Under the pieces are notes generated by a model that was not told the origin of the DNA, made no database searches, and was given only the letters and a program-made list of their open reading frames with translations. Below, one piece after another: positions 34,369 through 43,928 of a stretch of DNA of 64,000 nucleotides. Source of the stretch: CAVSMC01 sp963798655 (GTDB taxonomy: Bacteria > Pseudomonadota > Gammaproteobacteria > Burkholderiales > Casimicrobiaceae). A program made the position numbers and the translations under genes. The stretch spans positions 372,001 through 436,000 of the forward strand of contig CAWCUH010000016.1 of assembly GCA_963798655.1 (NCBI GenBank), read 5' to 3'. Position 1 is the first letter of the stretch; each line of letters begins with the position of its first letter.

Positions 34369-34459
34369 TTCCCGCGTTCGCGGGAATGACGGGTTCAGTT
34401 GCTTCCCGCGTTCGCGAGAATGACGGGCTCAGTTGCTTCCCGCGTTCGCGGGGGACGAC
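34369..34459. repeat. Tandem 34-bp repeat upstream of imuA
   Basis: Two full copies (34369-34402 and 34403-34436) and one partial copy (34437-34459) of a unit starting TTCCCGCGTTCGCGGGAATG and ending GTTCAGTTGC. Each unit contains a small CCCGCG/CGCGGG palindrome of a type widespread in proteobacteria. The array separates imuA from the VOC gene. Confidence 0.8.
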
Positions 34460-34472
34460 AACCGTTGCTCAT

Positions 34473-34943
34473 TCAGTCGCCGCCTGCGCTCATCGCCTTC
34501 GCCGCGCGCCGCTCGAGCTCGTCGGGCGCAACGTCCTCGACGTGCGTCGCGACATACCAGTGATAGCCGAACGGATCGTCGATGCCGCCGGTGCGATCGC
34601 CGTAGAACTGGTTCGCGACCGGCCGCTTCAGCGTGCCGCCAGCGGCGACCGCCTGCGCGACCATCGTGTCGACGTCCGGCACGTAGATCATCAGGAACAT
34701 CGGCGAGCCGCCGAGCGATTTCGCGCTGCGCGCGCCCATCGACGGATTTTCATCGGCGAGCATGAACGTCGAGTCGCCGATCGTCATCTCGGCGTGTCCG
34801 ATCCTGCCGCCGGGTGCGGGCATGCGGAATTTCTCGACGGCGCCGAACGCACGCTTGTAGAACTCGAGCGCGCGTGCACCGTCGTCGACGATCAGGTATG
34901 GCGTGATCGAGTGATAGCCTGCGGGAATCGGTTTGACGGCCAT
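34473..34943 (-). CDS. VOC-superfamily (PhnB/glyoxalase-like) protein
   Basis: A 156-residue protein with two beta-alpha-beta-beta-beta modules typical of PhnB-like VOC proteins: ITPYLIVDDGARALEFYKRA at the start and DDPFGYHWYVATHVEDV near the end. AAGGAGA lies upstream of ATG 34943. Family members bind a metal or act as dimeric enzymes, glyoxalase- or resistance-like. No specific substrate is apparent. It follows the GST gene on the same strand. Confidence 0.85.
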   Translation of the reverse strand: MAVKPIPAGYHSITPYLIVDDGARALEFYKRAFGAVEKFRMPAPGGRIGHAEMTIGDSTFMLADENPSMGARSAKSLGGSPMFLMIYVPDVDTMVAQAVAAGGTLKRPVANQFYGDRTGGIDDPFGYHWYVATHVEDVAPDELERRAAKAMSAGGD

Positions 34944-34984
34944 GGATTCTCCTTTCGCAAAAGACTGAACGCGCAACGAACATC

Positions 34985-35041
34985 AGGTCAGAGCCGATTT
35001 TCCCTTTTGCCGCGAGCGCTCCGGAAATCGGATCTGACTCT
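34985..35041. repeat. Diverged REP-like palindrome at the GST 3' end
   Basis: Imperfect arms (AGGTCAGAGCCGATTTTCC at 34985-35003 and its near-complement at 35023-35041) share the GGTCAGAG core of the main repeat family but differ in the inner half. The right arm overlaps the GST stop codon. It could act as the GST terminator. Confidence 0.65.
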
Positions 35042-35672
35042 ATTTCCAATGCTGCGCGAACACCGGTGCGACCTTCGGATGCGCATCGATGCGCGCGAGC
35101 GTTTCGTGAAACGCCGGGCGCGCTTCGCGCAGATGCGCGCGCGAGCCCGACCACTTCGAGACGACGGCGGCGTACAGATCGAGCGATCCGATGTCGGCGC
35201 CACCGAGAAACGGCTGCGCGGGAAAGAGATCGGCGAAGATCTCCCAGTGGCGGTGCAGCCGTGCGCGCGTGCCGACGCGAATGCGCTCCTTCACCGCTTC
35301 GTCGGCGTCTGCGTCCTGGCAGAAGCGCTCCGGAAAATCGAGGATCGTGATCGCCGGATAGCAGTTCGCCGCGATGAACACGAGCCCGCGGATCGTTTGC
35401 GCGCGCGCGGATGATTCGCGCGGCAGCAATGCGGCAGCCGGATACGCGTCGGCGAGGTGAATGTGGATCGCGGCGCTTTCGGACAGCGCGCTGCCGTCGG
35501 GCAGCACGAGCGTTGGAATCTGTCCGATCGGATTGATCGCGAGCAGCTCGGCGAACGCGTCGTTGCGCTCCCACGACGCCGTCTCGACGATGCGGTACGG
35601 CGCGCCGATGATCTCGAGCGCGGCCTGCACCGACGCGGATCCGGAGCCCTTCTTGCCGTAGAGCGTGTACAT
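35040..35672 (-). CDS. Glutathione S-transferase
   Basis: A 210-residue GST. The N-terminal thioredoxin-fold domain contains the conserved cis-Pro/Ser region (NPIGQIPTLVLPDGSALSES). The C-terminal all-helical domain follows from about residue 85. The N-terminus MYTLYGKKGSGSASVQAAL matches the beta-class-like GSTs common in betaproteobacteria. A detoxification role is likely but the substrate is unknown. The stop codon lies inside a REP-like element. Confidence 0.88.
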   Translation of the reverse strand: MYTLYGKKGSGSASVQAALEIIGAPYRIVETASWERNDAFAELLAINPIGQIPTLVLPDGSALSESAAIHIHLADAYPAAALLPRESSARAQTIRGLVFIAANCYPAITILDFPERFCQDADADEAVKERIRVGTRARLHRHWEIFADLFPAQPFLGGADIGSLDLYAAVVSKWSGSRAHLREARPAFHETLARIDAHPKVAPVFAQHWK

Positions 35673-35831
35673 GGGTCAGCTCCTTCTGGTCGACTGCAAA
35701 AAAACTCGGCCGCGGCACCGGCTAAGGCCGGTCCCGCGGCCGGCAGGCCCTCAGTCAGGATCGGATGACGCGCAAGCGCTGTCGCGCGGTTCGCATTGGA
35801 GTCGCAGCGGCGGCGGGCGTTCGCATGCAAT

Positions 35832-36512
35832 TCACAGTCCCTTGCCTCCGCGGATCAGGCCGACGCCGATTCCCTCGATCGCGAACGGCGTGTCGCCGTC
35901 GACGACGATCGGCTCGAACTCGGCGTTTTCCGGCAACAGCGTGATGTGAGCGCCTCGACGTTTCAGCCGCTTGACGGTGACGTCGTCGCCGATGCGCGCG
36001 ACGACGATCTGTCCCGAGCGCGCGTCGGCGCTCCTGTGCACGGCGAGCAGATCGCCGTCGAGGATGCCGGCATCCTTCATGCTGGCGCCGCGCACGCGCA
36101 GCAGATAATCGGCGCGCGGCGCGAACAGGTCGGCGTCGATGCGGTAGTGCGCGTCGATGTGCTCGGCGGCGAGGATCGGGCTGCCGGCGGCGACGCGGCC
36201 GACGAGCGGCAGCGCGCCTTGCGCCGGCACGCCGGGCAAATCCTTGAGCCGCAGGCCGCGTGACGCACCCGGGATCATTTCGAGCGCGCCTTTTTTTTCC
36301 AGCGCACGCAAATGGTCTTCGGCCGAGCTCGCGGTCGAGAAGCCGAGGCCGGCGGCGATGTCCGCGCGCGTCGGCGGCCGGCCGTTCGCGTCGAGATAGC
36401 CGCGAATCCAGTCGAGGATCTGCTGCTGCCGCGGCGTCAGGTGCGCAGCCGGCTGCGGCGGACCCTGTCGCAAGTGCGGGAACGGCCGGCGATCCGGAAT
36501 GCGCTGCGCCAT
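35832..36512 (-). CDS. lexA: SOS repressor LexA
   Basis: A 226-residue LexA. The N-terminal winged helix (LTPRQQQILDWIRGYL, PPTRADIAAGLGF) is followed by the latent protease domain with cleavage site Ala109-Gly110 (GRVAAGSP), Ser144 (GASMKD) and Lys181 (DVTVKRL). The Ser-Lys spacing equals that of E. coli LexA. ATG at 36512 is chosen for homology; the frame is open further upstream. An N-terminal extension of about 24 residues precedes the E. coli-like start. The recognition helix reads STASSAEDHL where E. coli has RSPNAAEEHL, changing four DNA-contact positions. It probably regulates itself, dnaE2 and perhaps imuA-dinB-imuB. Confidence 0.94.
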   Translation of the reverse strand: MAQRIPDRRPFPHLRQGPPQPAAHLTPRQQQILDWIRGYLDANGRPPTRADIAAGLGFSTASSAEDHLRALEKKGALEMIPGASRGLRLKDLPGVPAQGALPLVGRVAAGSPILAAEHIDAHYRIDADLFAPRADYLLRVRGASMKDAGILDGDLLAVHRSADARSGQIVVARIGDDVTVKRLKRRGAHITLLPENAEFEPIVVDGDTPFAIEGIGVGLIRGGKGL

Positions 36513-36515
36513 GGT

Positions 36516-36539
36516 AACCAGATGGATATACGGTACCGT
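36516..36539. promoter_or_regulatory. Candidate LexA operator upstream of lexA
   Basis: The 10-mer ATATACGGTA at 36526-36535 is identical to the right half of the dnaE2 operator. The left half of the same 20-bp frame (AACCAGA) matches TACCGTA at four of seven positions. A second small palindrome, ACGGTACCGT, overlaps at 36530-36539. The site lies 4-27 bases upstream of the lexA start codon, fitting autorepression. Confidence 0.5.
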
Positions 36540-36659
36540 CATTATAGACGGCATCCGACGCTCGTCAAGGCGACCCGCTTCGGATCGTCGCGCCCTCTGG
36601 CACGATAGGCGGTGCGGACGACCCGGGCCCGTCGTCGCCGAACCGAAAAGGGAGCGACC

Positions 36660-37085
36660 ATGAGCAAGCGCTTCATCATCGCGTGGATCGTCGTGTTCGT
36701 CGTATGGATGGGCGGCAGCTTCGCGATTCACGGCGTGCTGCTGCACGCCGACTACGCGAGCCTGCCGAACCTGTTCCGCAGCGAAGCGGATTCGCAGCCG
36801 TTCCTGCCGTTGATGCTGCTCGCGCACGTCATCATGTCGGGCGCGTTCGTGTGGATCTATTCGCGCGGCGTCGAGGCGACGCCGTGGGTCGGGCAAGGCT
36901 TGCGCTTCGGCATCGCCGTCGCGCTGCTGACCGTGGTGCCGACGTACCTGATCTACTACGTCGTGCAGCCGATGCCGCTCGGCACCGTCGTCAAGCAGAT
37001 CGTCTTCGACGGCATCCTCGTGGTGATCCTCGGCGTCGTCGCCGCGTTCATGGTTCGCGGAGCGGCGCGCGAGCTCGCGCGATAA
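36660..37085 (+). CDS. Small integral membrane protein
   Basis: A 141-residue protein with four predicted membrane segments, starting MSKRFIIAWIVVFVVWMGGSF and including LPLMLLAHVIMSGAFVWIYS. GGGAG precedes ATG 36660. The layout resembles the DUF1761-like group of small four-helix membrane proteins, but I am not sure of the family. It is divergent from lexA, with 147 bp between starts, so a promoter in between could be influenced by the LexA site. Confidence 0.78.
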   Translation: MSKRFIIAWIVVFVVWMGGSFAIHGVLLHADYASLPNLFRSEADSQPFLPLMLLAHVIMSGAFVWIYSRGVEATPWVGQGLRFGIAVALLTVVPTYLIYYVVQPMPLGTVVKQIVFDGILVVILGVVAAFMVRGAARELAR

Positions 37086-37118
37086 GATCGCGGCTTCTCC
37101 GTTCGTCTTGCGCGTGCA

Positions 37119-38159
37119 ATGAACCTGCAATCGTTTCTCGGCATCGACGTTCCGGTCATCCAGGCGCCGATGGCCGGCGTGCAGGGCAGTGCGCTCGCGG
37201 TCGCCGTATCCAACGCCGGCGGCCTCGGGTCGCTGCCGTGCGCGATGCTCGACGTGGACGCGATGGCGAAAGAGCTCACCGTGATCCGCGCGCAAACCGT
37301 GAAGCCCTACAACGTGAATTTTTTCTGCCATCGGCCGCCGACGCCGAGCGCAGCGCGCGAGACGGCGTGGCGCGAGGCGCTCGCGCCGTACTATCGCGAG
37401 CTCGGCATCGACATCGATTCGATTCCAGCCGGGCCCGGGCGCTTGCCGTTCAGCACCGACGCGGCGGAAGTGCTCGCGCGCTTCAAGCCGGCGGTGGTGA
37501 GCTTTCATTTCGGCCTGCCCTCCGACGATCTCGTCGCCGCGGTGCGTGCGACCGGCGCGAAGATCCTGGCGTCGGCGACAACCGTCGACGAGGCGCGCTG
37601 GCTCGAGCAGCGCGGCGTCGACGCGATCATCGCGCAGGGCGTCGAGGCGGGCGGTCACCGCGGCATCTTCCTGTCCGATGAGTTGACGACGCAGGTGGGC
37701 ACGCTCGCACTCGTGCCACAGATCGTGCGCGCGGTGAGCGTGCCCGTGATCGCCGCCGGCGGCATCGGCGATGCGAGCGGCGTCGCCGCAGCGATCGCGC
37801 TCGGCGCCGCCGGCGCGCAGGTCGGCACCGCCTATCTGCTCTGCGACGAGGCGACGACGACGAGCGTCCACCGTGCGGCGCTTGCAAGCGATGGCGCGCG
37901 ACACACGGCGATGACGAACCTCTTCACCGGACGGCCGGCGCGCGGCATTGTCAATCGACTGATGCGCGAGCTGGGTCCGATATCGCCGGTCGCGCCGGTG
38001 TTTCCGCTCGCGACGTCGGCGATCGCGCCGCTTCGCGCGAAAGCCGAGAGCCGGGGCAGCGGTGATTTCTCGCCGCTCTGGTGCGGCCAGAACGCGAGTG
38101 GCTGCAAGCCGGTGCCGGCCGCGCAGCTCACGCGCTCGCTCGCCGGCGTCGCAAGTTGA
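37119..38159 (+). CDS. Nitronate monooxygenase / 2-nitropropane dioxygenase family
   Basis: A 346-residue FMN-dependent TIM-barrel enzyme. Family marks are VIQAPMAGVQGSALAVAVSN at the N-terminus, IIAQGVEAGGHRG (catalytic His region) near residue 175 and PVIAAGGIGDASGVAAAI with the phosphate-binding glycines near residue 212. It oxidises nitronates to carbonyl compounds; enoyl-ACP-reductase-like relatives exist, but this length and motif set fit nitronate monooxygenase. Its stop overlaps the next start as TTGA. Confidence 0.88.
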   Translation: MNLQSFLGIDVPVIQAPMAGVQGSALAVAVSNAGGLGSLPCAMLDVDAMAKELTVIRAQTVKPYNVNFFCHRPPTPSAARETAWREALAPYYRELGIDIDSIPAGPGRLPFSTDAAEVLARFKPAVVSFHFGLPSDDLVAAVRATGAKILASATTVDEARWLEQRGVDAIIAQGVEAGGHRGIFLSDELTTQVGTLALVPQIVRAVSVPVIAAGGIGDASGVAAAIALGAAGAQVGTAYLLCDEATTTSVHRAALASDGARHTAMTNLFTGRPARGIVNRLMRELGPISPVAPVFPLATSAIAPLRAKAESRGSGDFSPLWCGQNASGCKPVPAAQLTRSLAGVAS

Positions 38160-38950
38160 ACGCGCACCTGCGCTTCGCACTCGCGTTCGTCGCGCTGATC
38201 GTCGCTGCAGCGCTCGCGAGGGCGCAGGCTCCGGCGGTCGACGCGTACACCGATTCCATCACGCTCGACGGCCGGCGCGTCGACGTCGACGTCTATCGTC
38301 CCGCATCGGGCGCGATCGGCGGCATCGCGATTCTCGCGCACGGCTTCACGCGCGAGCGCAGCCGTCACCGCGATCTCGCGAACGCGCTTGCCGCAGCCGG
38401 CATCACGGCCGTCGTGCCCGACCTGCCCTACGTGATGAATCACTGGGGCAACGGCGACGCGATCGTCGATCTCGCGCATGCGCTCGAGGCGGGTGCGCTC
38501 GGCATGGCGCCGGCCGCGCGGGCGAAAACGGTGCTCGTCGGCACCTCGGCCGGCGGACTTGCGTCGGTGCTCGCGGCCGCCGAGCTGCCCGGCATCGCCG
38601 GATGGGTCGGCCTCGACCCCGTCGATCGAACGGGATCGGGCATTCGCGCGGCGTCGAAGCTCGACGCGCCGGCCGTCGTGCTGCTCGCCGAGCCGTCGGG
38701 CTGCAACCTGTTCGGCAGCGGCAACTCGATCGCGCATGCCGCGCCGCGATTGCTGCGCGCCGAGAAGATTCGCGGCGCGTCGCACTGCGACTTCGAAGGC
38801 CCTACGACGAAGTTCTGCCGCGTCGTCTGCGGCGAGTCGTCAGGTGACATGCGCGAGGCCGCGCGCAACGAGGCTGTCGATGCCGTGATCGACATTTTGC
38901 GTGCCGGCGCGCCGTCGCCGTCGAGCGACACCTCCGGCATCGCGCCGTAG
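38156..38950 (+). CDS. Secreted alpha/beta hydrolase
   Basis: A 264-residue exported hydrolase with the nucleophile elbow GTSAGG, an oxyanion-hole HGFTRERSRH segment and a late His in GASHCDFEG. A signal peptide (FALAFVALIVAAALARAQA) follows immediately after the proposed TTG start at 38156, which overlaps the upstream stop; no ATG offers a better start. Four Cys in the C-terminal part (CNLF, HCDF, FCRVVC) suggest disulfides. It resembles dienelactone-hydrolase or chlorophyllase-like proteins. Substrate unknown. Confidence 0.8.
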   Translation: MNAHLRFALAFVALIVAAALARAQAPAVDAYTDSITLDGRRVDVDVYRPASGAIGGIAILAHGFTRERSRHRDLANALAAAGITAVVPDLPYVMNHWGNGDAIVDLAHALEAGALGMAPAARAKTVLVGTSAGGLASVLAAAELPGIAGWVGLDPVDRTGSGIRAASKLDAPAVVLLAEPSGCNLFGSGNSIAHAAPRLLRAEKIRGASHCDFEGPTTKFCRVVCGESSGDMREAARNEAVDAVIDILRAGAPSPSSDTSGIAP

Positions 38951-39027
38951 CGACGCGCGTCCGCGCAACACGCGGCGCAACAATCCGCTGGAAGAATTAC
39001 AAAACGTGTCGTGCGCGTCACGACCGG

Positions 39028-40587
39028 ATGGAACCATGCGCGCCGCTGCGCCCTCACAAAGCTGTCGACATCGATGACAGGTTTCGTGCATGGCCGATAC
39101 TGGACCGGCAGATTGCCGCGGTCGGCGGGCGGATCGCACGATCCGCGCTCGCGCTCGGGCTCGCCGCCGTCGCGTCGACGGCGCTCGCGCAGCAACCGTC
39201 GCTGTTCGAAGTGCCGGTGCCCGGCACCGCGCCCGGCGACAAGCCGATGGTGCGCGACGACGGTGCCAGATCCGATCCGACGCCGACGATCGAAGCGAAC
39301 AAGAGCTACGCGATCCCGGCGGCCGAGATCCTCGCGTTCCAGTTCCTGCTCAACCGGCGCAATCACGTGTTCGAGCCCGGCAACGACTACGACGTCACCG
39401 CGCGGACGATACGCCACAACCTTGGCACGAAATGGGTCGTCGACAACGATCCATACTCGATCAACCAGTTCCTGCATCCGTACCAGGGCTCGATCTACCA
39501 CGGCTTCGCGCGCTCCGCCGGGCTCGACTACTGGCAGTCGCTCGGCTACACGTTCGCCGGCAGCCTCGTCTGGGAAATCGCCGGCGAGCGGACGCCGCCG
39601 TCGAAGAACGATCAGATCGCAAGCGGCATCGCCGGATCGTTCCTCGGCGAGGCGTTGTTCCGCATGGCGAGCCTCGTGCTGGAGAAGGACGAGCTGCCGC
39701 CGTTCTGGCGCGAGGTCGCGGCCGCGGCCATTTCGCCGTCGGTGGGATTCAACCGACTTGCGTTCGGTGACCGCTTTCGCGCGGTTTTTCCGAGCCACGA
39801 TCCCGCCCGCTACAGCCGCTTCACTGTCGGCGTCAGCGCGACGACGCAGAACGATCCCGGCACGTCGACGCATCTGCATCGCAACGAAGGCATCGCGGAG
39901 TTCGCGATGGACTACGGCTTGCCGGGCAAGCCCGGCTACACGTACACGCGGCCGTTCGATTACTTCGCCGTGCAGTCGACGCTGTCGACAGCGAACGGGT
40001 TCGAGAACATCCTCACGCGCGGCATGCTGGTGGGCAAGGACTACGGCGTCGGCGACAACTATCGCGGCATCTGGGGGCTGTACGGAAGCTACGATTACAT
40101 CGCACCGCAGCTCTTCCGCATTTCGAGCACCGCGCTGTCGCTCGGAACCACGGGCCAATGGTGGCTCACGCACGATATCGCCGTGCAGGGAACGGGCATG
40201 GTCGGCACCGGCTACGCTGCCGTCGGCACGCTGCACGGCACGAGCGACCAGGACTATCACTACGGCGTTGCGCCGCAGGCGCTCGCAGCGCTGCGCTTCA
40301 TCTTCGACGGCCGGGCGTCGATCGACCTGACCGCGCGCGAGTATTTCGTCAGTCGCGTCGGCGGTACCGGCACGCAAGGAAAGGACAACATCATCCGCAC
40401 CGATGCGGCAATCACCGTTCCGATCCACGGCCGGCACGCGGTGTCGCTGCGCTACCAGCTGTCGCGGCGCGACGCGACGGTGGCAGGCTTCGGCGACCTC
40501 ACGCAGACGCGCGGCACGGTCGGCCTCTTCTACACGTGGCTCGGACACGACCGCTTCGGCGCCGTCGACTGGCGCAATCCGCAGTAG
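39028..40587 (+). CDS. DUF3943 domain protein, probably outer-membrane associated
   Basis: A 519-residue protein with an internal hydrophobic signal-like segment (IARSALALGLAAVASTALAQ, about residues 36-55). The real start may therefore be nearer that segment than ATG 39028. The middle part fits DUF3943 (DNDPYSINQFLHPYQGSIYHG, SLVWEIAGERTPPSKNDQI). The C-terminal half has alternating aromatic and polar residues ending in a Phe/Trp-rich strand (GTVGLFYTWLGHDRFG), as in outer-membrane beta barrels. The function is unknown. Confidence 0.8.
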   Translation: MEPCAPLRPHKAVDIDDRFRAWPILDRQIAAVGGRIARSALALGLAAVASTALAQQPSLFEVPVPGTAPGDKPMVRDDGARSDPTPTIEANKSYAIPAAEILAFQFLLNRRNHVFEPGNDYDVTARTIRHNLGTKWVVDNDPYSINQFLHPYQGSIYHGFARSAGLDYWQSLGYTFAGSLVWEIAGERTPPSKNDQIASGIAGSFLGEALFRMASLVLEKDELPPFWREVAAAAISPSVGFNRLAFGDRFRAVFPSHDPARYSRFTVGVSATTQNDPGTSTHLHRNEGIAEFAMDYGLPGKPGYTYTRPFDYFAVQSTLSTANGFENILTRGMLVGKDYGVGDNYRGIWGLYGSYDYIAPQLFRISSTALSLGTTGQWWLTHDIAVQGTGMVGTGYAAVGTLHGTSDQDYHYGVAPQALAALRFIFDGRASIDLTAREYFVSRVGGTGTQGKDNIIRTDAAITVPIHGRHAVSLRYQLSRRDATVAGFGDLTQTRGTVGLFYTWLGHDRFGAVDWRNPQ

Positions 40588-40661
40588 CGATCGCGAGACT
40601 CGACAGCGCAGCGCGCATTGTGTAGCGTCCGCCGATGGCGCATTTGCGCCGGGGAGGAGCG

Positions 40662-41519
40662 ATGACGACACAGGCCGCGCGCGGCGAGCGCTTCCGCGAT
40701 CTGCACGCTCGCGAGGGCGTCTTCGTCGTGCCGAATCCGTGGGACGCCGGCACGGCACGCATCCTGTCCTCGCTCGGGTTCGAAGCGCTCGCGACGACGA
40801 GCGCCGGTTTCGCGTTCGCGCTGGGCCGTCCCGACGGCCAGCGTGCATTGTCGCGCGCCGAGACGCTCGCGAACGCCGCCGACATCGCGCGCGCCACCGA
40901 TCTGCCGGTGTCGGCCGATCTCGAGAATGGCTTCGGCGACGCGCCGGCCGATTGTGCCGAGACGATCCGGCTCGCCGCGCGGGCGGGGCTCGTCGGAGGA
41001 TCGATCGAGGATGCAACCGGACGCGCGGACGATCCGATCTACTCGTTCACCGCGTCGGTCGAGCGCGTGAAGGCTGCCGTCGGCGCGGCACGCGCGCTGC
41101 CGTTCCCGTTCACGCTGACCGCGCGCGCGGAGAACTTCCTGTTCGGACGTCGCGATCTCGACGACACGATCCGCAGGCTCGTCGCGTACGCGGACGTCGG
41201 CGCCGACGTGCTGTACGCCCCCGGTCTTGCGTCGTCCGAAGCAATCGGCGCCGTCGTTCGCGCCGTCGCGCCGCGGCCGGTGAACGTGGTGATGGGCCTC
41301 GCCGGCGCGGTGCTGTCGCTCGACGAGCTCGCGCGCCTCGGCGTGCGCCGTGTGAGCCTCGGCTCGTCGCTCGCCCGCGCGGCGATCGGCGAGTTGATTC
41401 GTGCCGCAAGCGAGGTGCGCGAGCGCGGCACGTTCGCGTTCGCGGCGCGCGCGAAGCCGTACGGCGAGTTGAACGCGCTGTTCGGCCAATTCGTGCCGCG
41501 AGCGCCGGAAACGCGGTGA
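40662..41519 (+). CDS. Isocitrate lyase/PEP mutase superfamily protein
   Basis: A 285-residue barrel enzyme with VFVVPNPWDAGTARILSSLG, LPVSADLENGFGDAP (metal-binding Asp-Glu pair) and the TARAENFLFG segment. It lacks the KKCGH motif of true isocitrate lyase. Relatives include oxaloacetate decarboxylases, PEP mutases and 2-methylisocitrate-lyase-like enzymes acting on C-C or C-P bonds next to a carboxylate. ATG at 40662 has a near-perfect GGGGAGGA ribosome site. Its stop adjoins the decarboxylase gene. Confidence 0.87.
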   Translation: MTTQAARGERFRDLHAREGVFVVPNPWDAGTARILSSLGFEALATTSAGFAFALGRPDGQRALSRAETLANAADIARATDLPVSADLENGFGDAPADCAETIRLAARAGLVGGSIEDATGRADDPIYSFTASVERVKAAVGAARALPFPFTLTARAENFLFGRRDLDDTIRRLVAYADVGADVLYAPGLASSEAIGAVVRAVAPRPVNVVMGLAGAVLSLDELARLGVRRVSLGSSLARAAIGELIRAASEVRERGTFAFAARAKPYGELNALFGQFVPRAPETR

Positions 41520-41533
41520 CGAGCGGCGTCGCA

Positions 41534-42898
<1,365 letters not shown>

Positions 42899-43030
42899 AC
42901 CGTGCCATTGAGCGAAGCGCCGAGGCGCGCTAGGCTAGCGGGCTGCGCGCGACGATGGCGGACCGTGCGCGCGGCGCGGCGTCCGCCGCTCCCTCTGCCC
43001 GCCGACGCGCACGATCTGGAGACCCCGCCC

Positions 43031-43429
43031 ATGACCGCGTTCAATGTCGTTCGCTTCCGCGTCAAGCCCGGACGCGAGAAAGAATTTCTGGAGTTGCACC
43101 GCCGCGCCGACGCCGATTTCGCCGGATTCCGCGGCGGCGCGATGATCAAGACCGGCGATCGCGCGTACTGCCTGATCGGCGGCTGGGACGACTTCGACAG
43201 CATCGTCGCGGCGCGGCCGCAGATGATCGGCATGCTGGACCGGATGCGCGACATGCTCGAGGACCTCGGCGGCGAGCTCGGCGTTACCGACCCGGTGTCG
43301 GGCCCGACGGTCGTCGAGATGCCGGCGAAGCGAGCGTCGAGCGCGCGCAAGCGCGGCGGTGGCGCGTCGCGCAAGCGCGCCAAGTCGGCCTCGAACGACG
43401 AATCGGTGGAGCCGGCGGAGGACGCCTGA
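43031..43429 (+). CDS. Small ABM-fold protein with basic C-terminal tail
   Basis: A 132-residue protein. The N-terminal ~95 residues look like a dimeric alpha-beta barrel of the antibiotic-biosynthesis-monooxygenase type (MTAFNVVRFRVKPGREKEFL). The last ~35 residues are a Lys/Arg/Ser-rich tail (KRASSARKRGGGASRKRAKS) that looks disordered and could bind nucleic acid or polyphosphate. I do not know a described family with this combination. A 132-bp stretch separates it from the decarboxylase gene. Confidence 0.78.
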   Translation: MTAFNVVRFRVKPGREKEFLELHRRADADFAGFRGGAMIKTGDRAYCLIGGWDDFDSIVAARPQMIGMLDRMRDMLEDLGGELGVTDPVSGPTVVEMPAKRASSARKRGGGASRKRAKSASNDESVEPAEDA

Positions 43430-43445
43430 GCCGCGCGGCGGGCCG

Positions 43446-43928
43446 ATGAAGGAGGAGGCCGCGGCGCGCGCGGCGCAGCTGCTGCGCCGCCACCGCGTTG
43501 CGGCGCTCGGCACGCTCCACGACGGCGCACCGAGCGTGACGATGACGCCGTACGCGCTCGCCGCCGATCCGCTGGCGCTCGTCGTGCTCGTCAGCGGGCT
43601 CGCGTCGCACACGAAGGACATGCGCGCGGGCGGCCGCATCGGCATTCTCGTCGCGGAAGCCGAAGTCGACGATCGCCCGGTGCACGCGCTTGCGCGCATT
43701 TCGATGCAGGGCGGTGCGCGCGAGCTCGCGCGCGACGACCCGCTGCACGACACGGCACGCCGAGCGTACGCGGCGCGCTTTCCCGAAATGACGCAACTGT
43801 TCGCGCTCGGCGATTTCGCGCTGTTCGCGATCGAGCCGGACACGGTGCGCGTCGTCGCGGGTTTCGCGCAGGCCGCGTCGATCACGCCGGCGATGCTGGC
43901 CGGCGCGCTCGCGGCGCTGGAGGCGTGA
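43446..43928 (+). CDS. FMN-binding split-barrel protein (HugZ / PNPOx-like)
   Basis: A 160-residue split-barrel protein with LLRRHRVAALGTLHDGAPSV and the ISMQGGARELARDDPLHDTARRAY region, as in the N-terminal domain of HugZ-type haem-degrading proteins. It lacks the C-terminal DUF2470 domain, so it is the short form. It probably binds FMN or haem. It starts 16 bp after the ABM-fold gene and overlaps the next gene as GTGA. Confidence 0.8.
   Translation: MKEEAAARAAQLLRRHRVAALGTLHDGAPSVTMTPYALAADPLALVVLVSGLASHTKDMRAGGRIGILVAEAEVDDRPVHALARISMQGGARELARDDPLHDTARRAYAARFPEMTQLFALGDFALFAIEPDTVRVVAGFAQAASITPAMLAGALAALEA

Noticed and set aside
34369..34459. CRISPR array
   Set aside because: The repeats are directly adjacent with no spacers, and no cas gene is present.
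36480..36600. Canonical LexA box (CTGT-N8-ACAG) before lexA
   Set aside because: No such sequence is present upstream of lexA; only the TACGGTA-type motif was found.
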